DNA of 64,000 nucleotides from Kribbella catacumbae DSM 19601 (GCF_000372465.1 NZ_AQUZ01000015.1:1-64000); one strand, 5' to 3'. Positions 9,217 to 18,372 are shown, numbered from the stretch's first letter. Notes: generated by a model not told the origin, from the sequence alone. Numbers and translations: made by a program.

Positions 9217-10235
9217 AGCGCTGGTCGCGACGACGCAAAATCCTGGTCAGCCTCATCCTGGCGTTCGTGCTGCTGATCCCGTTGCCGCTGGGCGCATTGG
9301 CGGTCTCGCTGCGGCTGGCGTACACGGGCGAGCCGTCAGCTGAAGCCAAGACCCGCGGGAAGGACGCCATCTGGCTCGGGCATGCCTGGGTCGACGGGCG
9401 GAAGACGGACGCCGACATCGCGGCGCTGGCCAAGCAACTGGACGGCACGGGCATCCGCGACCTCTACGTCCACACCGGTCCACTCGAACACGACGGCACC
9501 CTGCCGCTGGCGAAGATCTCCCCCAAGGCCCGCTGGTTCACCGATGCCGTGCACAAGGCGATGCCGAAGATCCGCGTGCAGGCGTGGCTCGGTGACGTAC
9601 TCCAGCCGGAGAAGAATCCCGGCATGGACATCGACGACGCGGAGGTCCGTAGCCGGGTGACCACCACCTCCGAGCAGGTCCTCGCGCAAGGCTTCGACGG
9701 CATCCACTTCGACCTGGAACCGGTCCGCTCCGGCTCCAAGGGCTTCCTGGCGTTGCTGGATCAGGTGCACGCGATGACGTCGAAGCGCGGCGTACCGCTC
9801 TCGGTCGCCGCCGCGCAGCTCAACCCGGCGCCGGGCATGAACGGAGTAGTGGCGGGCATCAGCGGGATGAGCAAGTGGTGGTCGAAGTCGTACTTCCGCG
9901 ACGTCGCGAGCCGGGTCGAGCAGATCGCCGTCATGTCCTACGACACCTGGATGCCGCTGGAATCCCTGTACGGCGGTTACCTCGTCCAGCAGACCGAGAT
10001 GGCCCTGGAGGTCACCCCGGACCATGTCGACCTCCTGATGGGCCTCCCGTTCTACTGGGAGGACAACTTCTCCCACCGCGGCTCAGCCGAAACCGTCGAA
10101 GCCGCCGTCCGCGGCGCCCAACTCGGCCTCGGCACCTCGAACCGCCAAAACTTCGGCCTGGCCCTGTACGTCGACTTCGCCGCCACCCCAGACCACTGGA
10201 CCGCCTACCGCCAGGGCTGGTGCCGCGCCGACTAG
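9213..10235 (+). CDS. Membrane-anchored glycoside hydrolase 18-like protein
   Basis: 340 aa. An N-terminal basic stretch and one helix (residues 10-33) make it a signal-anchored, outward-facing protein. The rest resembles a TIM-barrel of the GH18 type: strand motif RVQAWLGDV, then FDGIHFDLEP (161-170) at the place of the chitinase DGxDxDxE motif, and MSYDTW (241-246) at the usual substrate-site strand. Asp167 and the putative acid Glu169 are kept, but the middle Asp is His165. It could be a cell-envelope glycosidase or a non-catalytic sugar-binding protein. ATGA overlap with the TetR gene implies cotranscription. It ends convergently with the ABC-F gene (4-nt overlap). Confidence 0.6.
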   Translation: MKRWSRRRKILVSLILAFVLLIPLPLGALAVSLRLAYTGEPSAEAKTRGKDAIWLGHAWVDGRKTDADIAALAKQLDGTGIRDLYVHTGPLEHDGTLPLAKISPKARWFTDAVHKAMPKIRVQAWLGDVLQPEKNPGMDIDDAEVRSRVTTTSEQVLAQGFDGIHFDLEPVRSGSKGFLALLDQVHAMTSKRGVPLSVAAAQLNPAPGMNGVVAGISGMSKWWSKSYFRDVASRVEQIAVMSYDTWMPLESLYGGYLVQQTEMALEVTPDHVDLLMGLPFYWEDNFSHRGSAETVEAAVRGAQLGLGTSNRQNFGLALYVDFAATPDHWTAYRQGWCRAD

Positions 10236-11914
10236 CGGGCGCGTTGGACCCGGGTCTCGTCCCAGATCGGTTCTGGGGATTCGTAGACGGTGCCGTCGCT
10301 GCCGAAGACCAGGTAGCGGTCGAAGCCGCGGGAGAACCAGCGGTCGTGGGTGACCGCCAGAACCGTTCCGTCGAAGGAGTCCAGGCCTTCCTCGAGGGCC
10401 TCGGCGGACTCGACGTCCAGGTTGTCGGTCGGCTCGTCGAGCAGCAGCAGAGTGGCGCCGGACAGCTCCAGCAGGAGGATCTGGAACCGTGCCTGCTGGC
10501 CACCCGACAACGAGTCGAAGGTCTGTTCGGCGGCGTGCGCCAGCTCGTACCGGTCGAGTTTGCGCGAGGCCAGCTCGCGGCCCATCCCGTCGCGGTGGTC
10601 GTCGCCGCGATGCAGGATCTCCAGCAGCGTGCGGCCGGCCAGCTCAGGGTGCTCGTGCGTCTGCGCGAACCAGCCCGGCCGTACTCGCGCGCCGAGCTTG
10701 GCGTTGCCGGTGTGCGCGACCGAGGGGATCACGATCTCGCCGACCGGCTGATGCTCGATGTCGGGATCGGAGCCGCCGTTCGCGAGCAGCCGCAGGAAGT
10801 GTGACTTGCCTGAGCCGTTGGAGCCGAGGACGGCCACGCGTTCGCCGTACCAGACCTCGAGGTCGAAGGGCTTCATCAGCCCCGACAGTTCCAGGCCGGT
10901 GCAGACGACGGCGCGCTTGCCAGTCCGGCCGCCGGTCAGCCGCATGCTGACCTTCTGCTCGCGCGGGATCGCCTGCGGCGGTCCGGCCTCCTCGAACTTC
11001 GCCAGCCGGGTCTGTGCCGCCTTGTAGCGCGACGCGAGTCCGTCGTTGTAGGCCGCCTTGATCTTGTACATCTGCACCAGCGCCTTGAGCTTGGCGTGCT
11101 CCTCGTCCCAGCGGCGGCGCAGCTCCTCCAGCCGCTCGAACCGGTGCTTGCGTGCCTCGTGGTACGACGCGAAGCCCCCGCCGTGCGTCCAGATGCTGTT
11201 GCCTGCGGCCCCTAATTCGACGGTGACGATCCGGGTCGCGGTGTTGGCCAGCAGCTCCCGGTCGTGGCTGATGTAGAGCACGGTCTTCTGCGTCGTCTTG
11301 AGCTGCTCCTCGAGCCAGCGCTTGGCCGGTACGTCGAGGTAGTTGTCCGGCTCGTCCAGCATCAGTACTTCGTCCGGCCCGCGCAGCAGGGCCTCCAGCA
11401 CCAGGCGCTTCTGCTCTCCACCCGACAGCGTCTTCACCTCACGCCACCGGCAGCTGTCGAACGGGATGCCGATGGCGGCCATCGTGCAGACGTCCCAGAG
11501 CACCTCGGCGTCGTAGCCGCCGACCTCGCCCCAGTCGGACACCGCCTGGGCGTAGCGCAGCTGGGTCTTCTCGTCGTCGGCCTCCATCATCGCCAGCTCG
11601 GCCTGGTCGAGCTTGGCCGCGGCCGCGCGGATCCGGTCCGGCGCGACGCCGAGCAGCAGGTCGCGCACGGTCGTCTCGTCCCGCACCGACCCGACGAACT
11701 GCCGCATCACGCCCAGCCCACCGGACCGCGCGACGCTGCCACTGTGCGCCTTCAGATCCCCCGCGATGATCTTGGTCAGCGTCGTCTTGCCCGAGCCGTT
11801 GGCCCCGACCAGGGCGACCTTGGCCCCGTCCCCGACCCGGAACGTGATGTCGTCCAGCAACACCCGTCCGTCCGGCAACTCGAACCCGATCCCCGCAACC
11901 TCGACGTGACCCAT
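10232..11914 (-). CDS. ABC-F family ATPase
   Basis: 560 aa, cytosolic, no membrane helices. It has two ABC cassettes: Walker A GANGSGKTT near residue 40 and GSNGSGKSH near 370, signatures LSGGEQKRL and LSGGQQARF, and Walker B ends LMLDEPDNYLD and LLLLDEPTDNLD. A charged linker between the cassettes (EELRRRWDEEHAKLKALVQM) is the P-site-tRNA interaction motif that defines ABC-F proteins, which act on the ribosome as translation factors or antibiotic-protection proteins. Which role applies cannot be read from the sequence. The first Walker B carries DEPDNYLD rather than the usual DEPTNHLD, as in some actinobacterial members. Divergent from the HExxH protein gene. Confidence 0.88.
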   Translation of the reverse strand: MGHVEVAGIGFELPDGRVLLDDITFRVGDGAKVALVGANGSGKTTLTKIIAGDLKAHSGSVARSGGLGVMRQFVGSVRDETTVRDLLLGVAPDRIRAAAAKLDQAELAMMEADDEKTQLRYAQAVSDWGEVGGYDAEVLWDVCTMAAIGIPFDSCRWREVKTLSGGEQKRLVLEALLRGPDEVLMLDEPDNYLDVPAKRWLEEQLKTTQKTVLYISHDRELLANTATRIVTVELGAAGNSIWTHGGGFASYHEARKHRFERLEELRRRWDEEHAKLKALVQMYKIKAAYNDGLASRYKAAQTRLAKFEEAGPPQAIPREQKVSMRLTGGRTGKRAVVCTGLELSGLMKPFDLEVWYGERVAVLGSNGSGKSHFLRLLANGGSDPDIEHQPVGEIVIPSVAHTGNAKLGARVRPGWFAQTHEHPELAGRTLLEILHRGDDHRDGMGRELASRKLDRYELAHAAEQTFDSLSGGQQARFQILLLELSGATLLLLDEPTDNLDVESAEALEEGLDSFDGTVLAVTHDRWFSRGFDRYLVFGSDGTVYESPEPIWDETRVQRAR

Positions 11915-11987
11915 GCCCCCAGTCTGACCGGCACCCGATCCGGCCGCGAATTGTTATCGCCCGTAAGGTCGTCGCCGTGAGGATCGG

Positions 11988-12998
11988 ATGGTGATCGCGA
12001 GAGGTATCCGCCCGGACACCTTCGAGTACCAGTGGGCCGCCGCTGTGGTCGACGCGGTCGCCCGGCGGACCGGCGTACCGTCGCGGTGGAACCGTGAGTT
12101 GTTCGAAGAGCCCCTCCCGGGCAACGCCGGATCGGCGTTGGAGAGCGGCGGCCTGACCGTCGACCGCGAGGCGCTCGACCTGGTGGTCAAGGCGTACCAG
12201 GGCCAGCAGCTCGACGACGACGAGCTGGAAACGCTGCGCCAGGCGGTCACGACGGTCAGCCACGAGGCCAAGCACCTGACCAGCTGGCCCGGCGATCTGA
12301 ACGCGCCGGACGCCGTCGGGCTGTACGAGCCGGACAACGTCTCGCTCGAGGAAGGTCTCGTCGAGGACTGGGCGCAGAACAACGTCGACGACGTCATCCG
12401 GGACATCGGCATGGACCAGGTGGTCCCCGGTCTCACCGGTCACCAGCCGGACGACACCTCTCCGGCGTACACCGCGGGCACGGACGAGCTGATCAAAGGG
12501 GTGTCCGAGCTCACCGGCGCCTCACCCGAGTACCTGCGGCAGAACATCGCCGCCACTGGCCGGGCGCAACGCTGGTCGGCGACCGCGCAGTACCTGGTGG
12601 AGCAGCGCCTCGGCGACCTGGTGCCGGCCGAGCACCGCGACGCCGTACGGGGGCAGGTGATGGACGCCATGCGGACGCAGTTCGCTCCGCTGAAGGCGCT
12701 GCACGACAGTGAGCAGAGCGACATGAGCAAACTGATCGCCGGTCATCAGATCGGGCAGCAGACCGTTGCCTCGCTGACGACCACGCTCAACGGCATCGAG
12801 AACCACTACCGCGAGCACCAGCAGCAGGCGGCTCTGCAGATCGACCCCGAGGTAGCGCAGCTGCGCAAGTTCCTGGACCAGCCGTCCGCCAGCCACGCGC
12901 CGGTACAGGCCGTGGACTCGCCCGCGACCACGCCCGACAACGTGCGCCCCCTCCGGGCGAAGCCGGATGCCCAGAAGGGGCAGTCACCATCCCTTTAG
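11988..12998 (+). CDS. Hypothetical protein with HExxH zinc-protease-like motif
   Basis: 336 aa, no signal peptide or membrane helix. I do not recognise a named family. Residues 92-96 read H-E-A-K-H, an HExxH zinc motif, inside a predicted helix, with a glutamate pair at 121-122 (SLEEGLVEDWA) about 25 residues later, at gluzincin-like spacing. The second half is helical and polar (QTVASLTTTLNGIENHYREH), and the end is a disordered Pro/Ala tail. The ATG is preceded by agga 8 nt upstream. It overlaps the convergent membrane-protein gene by 15 bp. Metal binding and proteolysis are inference from a short motif. Confidence 0.5.
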   Translation: MVIARGIRPDTFEYQWAAAVVDAVARRTGVPSRWNRELFEEPLPGNAGSALESGGLTVDREALDLVVKAYQGQQLDDDELETLRQAVTTVSHEAKHLTSWPGDLNAPDAVGLYEPDNVSLEEGLVEDWAQNNVDDVIRDIGMDQVVPGLTGHQPDDTSPAYTAGTDELIKGVSELTGASPEYLRQNIAATGRAQRWSATAQYLVEQRLGDLVPAEHRDAVRGQVMDAMRTQFAPLKALHDSEQSDMSKLIAGHQIGQQTVASLTTTLNGIENHYREHQQQAALQIDPEVAQLRKFLDQPSASHAPVQAVDSPATTPDNVRPLRAKPDAQKGQSPSL

Positions 12999-13745
12999 GT
13001 GGTCGAGGTAGATGCCACCGACCGGCCGGACGCCGCCCTTCATGAAGAGATTGAGCGGCGCGGCGTAGAGCCCGTACGTGCGGGTGCCGGTGAAGAAGCC
13101 GGCCGACGCGCAGCCGTCGTACCCGACCCAGATCTCGCGGATGCCGGTCGCGGTGTCGAAGCGCAGCACGATCGCTTCCTTCGGCCGGGCCGTCTCGGCG
13201 GTGCACTTGAACACCGGCAGGCTCGGATTGCGCTCCGGCAGCACCTTGATCGCGTCGACGACCTGCCGGGCAGTGGTCGCAGTGAAGGTGGCTGAACCGA
13301 GTAGCAGCTGCTCGCCCTCGACCAGTCGGTACCGGCAGGCCTCGAAGCCGAAGACCGGGGTGTCCAGGTCCAGGCCCGTCCCGGGCGCCACTGCCTCGTG
13401 GCCGGCGGCCGTGAGGATCGGATGCTGTGCGGGACACGCGCTGGCCGCCGCTTCCGGTTGGTTCTTCGAGTCCGTGCCACCGCCGGAGTCCTGTGCGCTG
13501 CTCTGGTTGTCACCGGTACTCGTGGGGATCGGCGACGGAGCTCCGATGGCGCCCCACACCCCACCGATCGCTACTGCGACCACTACGGCCGCAGAGCCGG
13601 CGATCAGCGTCTGGCGGCGTTTGTGGACCCGCCTGCGCGCCTCACGGGCCAGGCCGCGGTCTCGCAGGCCCTGCACGGTGTGGGCCTTGCTCTGGAAGGC
13701 GTCCGCGAGCTGCGGGCCGAGCTCCTGCTCATCCGGCTCAGGCAT
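12984..13745 (-). CDS. Membrane protein downstream of SigE-type sigma factor, possible anti-sigma factor
   Basis: 253 aa with a short N-terminal cytosolic part (1-46, a charged LRDRGLAREARRRVHKRR segment), one membrane helix (47-67), a Gly/Ser/Asp-rich linker and an exported domain of about 160 aa with Cys pairs and FGFEACRYRLVEGEQ. This single-pass layout and the 8-bp overlap with the upstream sigma gene fit the partner proteins that accompany actinobacterial SigE-family factors. The cytosolic stretch lacks a recognisable zinc anti-sigma motif, so the anti-sigma role is inference. Confidence 0.55.
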   Translation of the reverse strand: MPEPDEQELGPQLADAFQSKAHTVQGLRDRGLAREARRRVHKRRQTLIAGSAAVVVAVAIGGVWGAIGAPSPIPTSTGDNQSSAQDSGGGTDSKNQPEAAASACPAQHPILTAAGHEAVAPGTGLDLDTPVFGFEACRYRLVEGEQLLLGSATFTATTARQVVDAIKVLPERNPSLPVFKCTAETARPKEAIVLRFDTATGIREIWVGYDGCASAGFFTGTRTYGLYAAPLNLFMKGGVRPVGGIYLDHLKGW

Positions 13746-14271
13746 CCTCGGCTCCTTCCTTGCTCAGCGTGTTCTTCAAGACTGCCAGGGCCCGGTGCAC
13801 GTGCGACCTGGCCGTGGCCTCCGCGCAGTGCAGCAGTACTGCGATCTCGGCGTACGACAGCTCCTCGTAGAAGCGGAGCACGACTGCAGCGCGTTGCTTG
13901 TCCGGCAAGGTCGCACAGAGCGCCCAGACGGCTTCTGCATCGGCTCTGCTGGCTGTGCCGTCCGGTGCGGCTGCAGCGGTCCTGGTCGGCTCTGCGGCAG
14001 GCGCCTCACGGCGACGGAACCGCCGCCACCACGAGATGTGCGCATTGACCACCATCCGCTTCACGTACGCCTCGGGGTCGTCGGCCTGGCTGACCCGGCC
14101 CCAACGCGCACAAGCCGTCGTCAACGCGTCCTGGACGGCGTCCTCCGCCAGTTGGTGGTCGCCCGTCAGCACATAGGCGAACCGCAGCAGCGCGTCCGCC
14201 TTCTCGGTCACCCACGACTCGAAGTCGATCGCACTGGACTGCGCCTCTGCTTCCGCCAAGGCTGCCTCCAT
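13738..14271 (-). CDS. SigE-family RNA polymerase sigma factor
   Basis: 177 aa from the ATG at 14271. Region 2 is FESWVTEKADALLRFAYVLT then AEDAVQDALTTACARW; region 4 is LPDKQRAAVVLRFYEELSYA and a helix-turn-helix AEIAVLLHCAEATARSHVHR. A variable Ala-rich linker joins them, as in ECF sigma factors. A longer frame begins inside the methyltransferase gene. The ATG lies 4 nt after that gene's stop and gaggg is almost in contact with it, so translation is probably coupled and the exact start is uncertain. Confidence 0.82.
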   Translation of the reverse strand: MEAALAEAEAQSSAIDFESWVTEKADALLRFAYVLTGDHQLAEDAVQDALTTACARWGRVSQADDPEAYVKRMVVNAHISWWRRFRRREAPAAEPTRTAAAAPDGTASRADAEAVWALCATLPDKQRAAVVLRFYEELSYAEIAVLLHCAEATARSHVHRALAVLKNTLSKEGAEDA

Positions 14272-14275
14272 ACCC

Positions 14276-14896
14276 TCAGGACGGCGCTGGATCCTCGTTC
14301 GTTGCAGTGACCCGCAATACTCTGAAGCCCTTCGCGCTGGCGGTCCGCTCACAGGGGTAGCCCTGTTCGGTCAGCCAGCGCTGCAGCGAGTCCGCACCGA
14401 GGTTCTTGCCGACGACGAACCATCCCACGCCACCGGGGGCAAGCCGGACCAGCCAGCGCAGCAGCATCTTGTGCAGCTCGGGCTTGCCGATGTGGATCGC
14501 CGGATTCGACCAGATCTGGTCGAACCGCAGATCCGCCGGTACGTCGTCCACCAGCGCGGGGTGGACCCTGGCGGCGACCCCGGCCGCCTTCGCGTTCTCC
14601 GCCGTGAGCTCCAGCGCCCTGGTGTTCACGTCGACCGCCCAGACCTGAGCCTTGGGGTCCTCAACTGCCAGGGCGCACGCGATCGGCCCGTAGCCGGTAC
14701 CCAGGTCCAGATAGGTGCCGCCACCGGTCGGAGCAGGCGCCTCCCGCAGCAGGATCGACGTACCGCGGTCCAGGCGGTCCCGGGAGAAGACACCGGTCGC
14801 CGTGGTGAAGGTGTAGTCCTTCCCCCAGATCCGGCCCTCGACAGTACGCCGTACGTCGGCTGAGGTCGGCTCTGCCGAGAAGTAGTGGTCAGCCAC
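14276..14896 (-). CDS. RsmC-like class I SAM-dependent methyltransferase
   Basis: 206 aa from the GTG at 14896, chosen because GTGGCTGA overlaps the truA stop by 8 nt and gaggtg lies about 8 nt upstream. SAM-binding motif I is [16 protein letters not shown], with the acidic end of strand 2 in [13 protein letters not shown] and the catalytic-loop SNPAIHIGK where RsmC/RlmG proteins have NPPxxxG. Small actinobacterial members of this type are usually annotated as 16S rRNA guanine-N2 methyltransferases. The Pro-to-Ala change in the loop makes the exact substrate uncertain. Next to truA, it forms an RNA-modification pair. Confidence 0.8.
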   Translation of the reverse strand: MADHYFSAEPTSADVRRTVEGRIWGKDYTFTTATGVFSRDRLDRGTSILLREAPAPTGGGTYLDLGTGYGPIACALAVEDPKAQVWAVDVNTRALELTAENAKAAGVAARVHPALVDDVPADLRFDQIWSNPAIHIGKPELHKMLLRWLVRLAPGGVGWFVVGKNLGADSLQRWLTEQGYPCERTASAKGFRVLRVTATNEDPAPS

Positions 14897-15701
14897 GCGT
14901 GTGCACCTCTCCTCTGACATTGCGAGCCTCTATGGCCCGCGCTGCCAGTTGGTCATCTGCTGGGTACCGCACTTCCTCCAGGGTGAGCCCGTGGGCGGGC
15001 AGTACGGTAACTGCCGAGTCCCGGACTCGCCCGGCCAGCACAGTGGCCGGCCAATCCACCTGGCGGCGTCCGTCGCCCACCGGGACGATCGACCCCACCA
15101 AGGCTCGCACCATCGAGTGGCAGAAGGCGTCGGCGATCACAGTCGCCTCGACCAGCCCCGGCGCAGTACGGCGCCAGCTGAACTCCTGCAGGGCGCGAAC
15201 CGTGCTCGCCCCCTCACGGCGCCTGCAGAAGGCGGCGAAGTCGTGCTCGCCGAGCAGGCGCGCGGAGGCCTCGTTCATCCGGTCCACGTCGAGCGGCTGG
15301 AGGACCCGCAGTACGTGGTTCCTGGTCAGTGGGTCCCGGGCGGCGGGGTCGTCACAGATCCGGTAGACGTAGCGGCGCCACAGCGCCGAGAAGCGGGCGT
15401 CGAAGCCCTCAGCGGCTTCCCCGGCACCGCTCACCCAGATGTCGTCCGGCAGTACGCCGTTGAGCCGGTGCACCAGGTTCCGGGCGACCAGGCCCTCGGG
15501 CAGCCAGACGTGCACGACCTGCCCCCTGGCGTGGACGCCAGTGTCGGTCCGGCCGGCGCAGGTCACCGTCGGTAGCTCGGGTTGCCGCAGGACGGTGGCC
15601 AGTGCCTGCTCAAACACCCCCTGGACGGTCCTGAGGGCCTCCTGACGGGCCCAGCCGTGGAATTCGGTGCCGTCATACCTGAGATCGATCCGCCAGCGCA
15701 C
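14889..15701 (-). CDS. truA: tRNA pseudouridine synthase A
   Basis: 270 aa. It isomerises uridines 38-40 in the tRNA anticodon stem. The nucleophile Asp53 lies in [14 protein letters not shown], the family signature; the N-terminus [19 protein letters not shown] and the RNA-contact block [19 protein letters not shown] region are present (here [13 protein letters not shown]). The usual position directly after rplQ supports the call. A strong hairpin separates the two, so it may be read through or have its own weak promoter. Confidence 0.95.
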   Translation of the reverse strand: MRWRIDLRYDGTEFHGWARQEALRTVQGVFEQALATVLRQPELPTVTCAGRTDTGVHARGQVVHVWLPEGLVARNLVHRLNGVLPDDIWVSGAGEAAEGFDARFSALWRRYVYRICDDPAARDPLTRNHVLRVLQPLDVDRMNEASARLLGEHDFAAFCRRREGASTVRALQEFSWRRTAPGLVEATVIADAFCHSMVRALVGSIVPVGDGRRQVDWPATVLAGRVRDSAVTVLPAHGLTLEEVRYPADDQLAARAIEARNVRGEVHTRG

Positions 15702-15718
15702 AGGGCAATCTAACGCAG

Positions 15719-15753
15719 CAGCGCCCCTCCACCCGAAAGGTGGAGGGGCGCTG
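15719..15753 (-). terminator. Terminator of infA-rplQ operon
   Basis: A perfect 15-bp stem (15719-15733 with 15739-15753) closes a 5-nt cgaaa loop, 14 nt after the rplQ stop. It is the strongest simple terminator in the window. Confidence 0.9.
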
Positions 15754-15767
15754 GGAGTTGCTGAGTG

Positions 15768-16448
15768 CTACTTGTCCTCGGTCTCGCCGGCCTTGGCGAA
15801 GCCGGCCGCCTCAGCGGCCTCCTCGGTCTTGAACCAGACCTCAGCCTCGGTCTGGTCGTACCAAGGGGACTCGGTGGTGTGGTACTTCATCGAGTTCTCG
15901 TTGCCCTTGATGTCGAAGCCCTCGGGCGCGGCGCCGCCGTCCAGAGGAGCCGCGGAGCCTTCGTACTTGCCCGCGACGACATCCTGAACCGCTGCGTCCT
16001 CGGCCTCGTCCTTGGCCGCCGCCTTCTTCGCGGGTGCCTTCTTGGCCGGGGCCTTCTTCGCCGCGGCCTTCTTGGCCTTCGGCGAGTCGGTCAGTGCCTC
16101 GACCAGCTCGATCCTCACCATCGGGGCGTTGTCGCCCTTGCGCGGGCCGAGCTTGGTGATCCGGGTGTAACCACCCGGACGGTCGGCGTACCGCTCACCG
16201 ATCTCGGTGAACAGCACGTGCACGACGGACTTGTCGCGGATCCGCTTCATCACCTGACGACGCGAGTTCAGGTCGCCGCGCTTGGCCTTGGTGATCATCG
16301 ACTCCGCCAGCGGCTGCAGGCGCTTGGCCTTGGTCGCGGTGGTGGTGATGGCACCGTGCTCGAACAGCGAGGTCGCCAGGTTGCTGAGGATCAGCTTCTG
16401 GTGCGCCGCGCTGCCACCGAGGCGGTATCCCTTGGTAGGGGTAGGCAT
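15768..16448 (-). CDS. rplQ: 50S ribosomal protein L17 with C-terminal extension module
   Basis: 226 aa against about 120 for E. coli L17. Residues 1-121 are ordinary L17 ([19 protein letters not shown], a [17 protein letters not shown] stretch, then [12 protein letters not shown]). Residues 122-148 are a histone-like Lys/Ala/Pro spacer with repeated KKAPA. Residues 176-218 form a separate module: [12 protein letters not shown], then a Pro, [11 protein letters not shown] and EEAAEAAGF. That pattern (KGN...S..YH....YxxT.AExxF....A.AAGF) also occurs at the end of unrelated actinobacterial proteins such as thermonuclease-like proteins. The operon ends here. Confidence 0.95.
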   Translation of the reverse strand: MPTPTKGYRLGGSAAHQKLILSNLATSLFEHGAITTTATKAKRLQPLAESMITKAKRGDLNSRRQVMKRIRDKSVVHVLFTEIGERYADRPGGYTRITKLGPRKGDNAPMVRIELVEALTDSPKAKKAAAKKAPAKKAPAKKAAAKDEAEDAAVQDVVAGKYEGSAAPLDGGAAPEGFDIKGNENSMKYHTTESPWYDQTEAEVWFKTEEAAEAAGFAKAGETEDK

Positions 16449-16508
16449 CTCTCTTTACTCCAGGAAATTCTCAGGCCCGGGTGAGGGCCTTGGATGGGCC
16501 GTGCTAGC

Positions 16509-17534
16509 TCAGTACTGCTCGGTCTCGGCGAAGCTCTCGTCCTCGTCCTCGGCGTCGTCGCCATACGCCTCGGCGGCGGCGCGCAGGTCGAAGCCGGGGG
16601 GCGAGTCCTTCAGCGACAGGCCCATCTCGGCCAGCTTCAGCTTGACCTCGTCGATCGACTTGGAGCCGAAGTTGCGGATGTCCAGCAGGTCCTGCTCGCT
16701 GCGCGAGATCAGCTCACCCACGGTGTGGATGCCCTCACGCTTGAGGCAGTTGTAGGACCGGACGGTCAGCTGCAGGTCCTCGACCGGCAGGGCCAGGTCG
16801 GCCGCCATCTGCTCGTCGACCGGCGACGGGCCGATGTCGATGCCCTCAGCCTCGACGTTCAGCTCACGGGCCAGGCCGAACAGCTCGACCAGCGTCTTAC
16901 CGGCCGACGCGACGGCGTCGCGGGGCAGCATCGACGGCTTGGTCTCGACGTCCACGACCAGGCGGTCGAAGTCGGTGCGCTGCTCAACACGGGTCGCCTC
17001 GACCTTGTAGGTGACCTTGAGGACCGGGGAGTAGATCGAGTCGACCGGCATCCGGCCGATCTCGGCGTCCGCGGACTTGTTCTGAACGGCGGAGACGTAA
17101 CCGCGGCCCCGCTCGACGACCAGCTCCATCTCGAGCCGGCCCTTCTCGTTCAGGGTGGCGATCTTCAGGTCCGGGTTGTGCACCTCGACACCGGCCGGCG
17201 GCGCGATGTCGGCGGCGGTCACGTCACCGGGGCCCTGCTTGCGCAGGTACATGGTGACGGGCTCGTCGTGCTCGGAGGAGACGACCAGGTCCTTGAGGTT
17301 CAGGATCAGCTGGGTGGCGTCTTCCTTCACCCCGGCGACGGTGGAGAACTCGTGCAGTACCCCGTCGACCTTGATGCTGGTCACCGCCGCGCCCGGGATG
17401 GACGACAGCAGGGTACGGCGGATGGAGTTGCCGAGGGTGTAACCGAAGCCCGGCTCGAGCGGCTCGATCACGAACCGCGAGCGGTGCTCGTCGACGACCT
17501 CTTCGGCCAGGGTGGGACGCTGTGCGATCAGCAC
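16509..17534 (-). CDS. rpoA: RNA polymerase alpha subunit
   Basis: 341 aa from the GTG at 17534 ([14 protein letters not shown]); the frame is open further upstream but homologues start here and aagga lies about 10 nt before. The N-terminal assembly domain shows [20 protein letters not shown] and the C-terminal domain, which contacts promoter DNA and activators, shows [18 protein letters not shown] and [13 protein letters not shown]. The acidic tail ending in ETEQY is typical for actinobacteria. It sits between rpsD and rplQ as in most bacteria, but a long inverted repeat precedes it. Confidence 0.97.
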   Translation of the reverse strand: MLIAQRPTLAEEVVDEHRSRFVIEPLEPGFGYTLGNSIRRTLLSSIPGAAVTSIKVDGVLHEFSTVAGVKEDATQLILNLKDLVVSSEHDEPVTMYLRKQGPGDVTAADIAPPAGVEVHNPDLKIATLNEKGRLEMELVVERGRGYVSAVQNKSADAEIGRMPVDSIYSPVLKVTYKVEATRVEQRTDFDRLVVDVETKPSMLPRDAVASAGKTLVELFGLARELNVEAEGIDIGPSPVDEQMAADLALPVEDLQLTVRSYNCLKREGIHTVGELISRSEQDLLDIRNFGSKSIDEVKLKLAEMGLSLKDSPPGFDLRAAAEAYGDDAEDEDESFAETEQY

Positions 17535-17618
17535 TGTTCTTACTTCCTTAACTCTCGCGACGACCACTATTTGAGGCCGCGAACCGTATTTCCTCGAAGC
17601 CCAGCCTTACCACCAACC

Positions 17619-17709
17619 GACTCATCATCGGTCCCTTGTGTCCCTCGAACCCTCATGGTCCACAGCTCGCCAATTGGCTGCGAGGGACACAAGGGACCGA
17701 TGATGAGTC
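17619..17709. repeat. 29-bp perfect inverted repeat between rpsD and rpoA
   Basis: Arms 17619-17647 and 17681-17709 are exact reverse complements, with a 33-nt centre. Weaker complementarity continues outward for roughly 25 nt (about 17596 to 17735), so the whole rpsD-rpoA spacer could fold into one long hairpin. It lies inside an essential operon, 28 nt after the rpsD stop. Confidence 0.85.
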
Positions 17710-17737
17710 CGGCTGGGGGTAAAGCCAGCTTGTACTG

Positions 17738-18346
17738 CTAGTTCTTCGAGTAGAGCTCGACGATCAGGTGCTCTGCGACCTGGGTGTCGATCTGTGCCCG
17801 GGTGGGCAGCTGGTGCACGAGGATCCGCAGCCGCTCGGGCAGCGCCTCGAGCCAGGCCGGAACCACTCGCTCGGAGTGGGTCTCCCTGGCGATGATGAAC
17901 GGCGTCATCTCGACCGACTTCGGCCGGACGTCGATCACGTCGTGCGCCGAAACGCGGTACGACGGGATGTTCACCTTGATGCCGTTCACGGTGAAGTGAC
18001 CGTGCACGACGAGCTGACGCGCCTGACGACGGGTCCGGGCCAGTCCGGCGCGGTACACGACGTTGTCGAGACGGGACTCGAGGATAATCAGCAGGTTGTC
18101 ACCGGTCTTACCAGGACGCCGCGAGGCCTCCTTGTAGTACAGGCTGAACTGCTTCTCGAGCACACCGTAGGCGTAACGAGCCTTCTGCTTCTCACGAAGC
18201 TGGAGCAGGTACTCGCTCTCCTTGGGACGGCCGCGGCCGTGCATACCCGGCGGGTACGGACGACGCTCGAACGCCTTGTCGCCGCCGACGAGGTCGACCC
18301 CGAGACGGCGCGACTTCTTGGTCATGGGTCCGGTGTAACGGGCCAT
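17738..18346 (-). CDS. rpsD: 30S ribosomal protein S4
   Basis: 202 aa, primary 16S binder and in many bacteria a translational autoregulator of this operon. It is the zinc-free form: the N-terminus RRLGVDLVGGDKAFERRPYP has no Cys cluster. The S4 RNA-binding domain is clear (ESRLDNVVYRAGLARTRRQA then VHGHFTVNGIKV). The strong inverted repeat just downstream may matter for the rpoA/rplQ ratio. Confidence 0.97.
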   Translation of the reverse strand: MARYTGPMTKKSRRLGVDLVGGDKAFERRPYPPGMHGRGRPKESEYLLQLREKQKARYAYGVLEKQFSLYYKEASRRPGKTGDNLLIILESRLDNVVYRAGLARTRRQARQLVVHGHFTVNGIKVNIPSYRVSAHDVIDVRPKSVEMTPFIIARETHSERVVPAWLEALPERLRILVHQLPTRAQIDTQVAEHLIVELYSKN

Positions 18347-18372
18347 TGTTAGCTACCTGCCTCTCTCTGGGA

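Noticed and set aside
14276..14352. Longer sigma-factor start inside the methyltransferase gene
   Set aside because: The added residues are shadow translation; region 2 begins well after the ATG at 14271.
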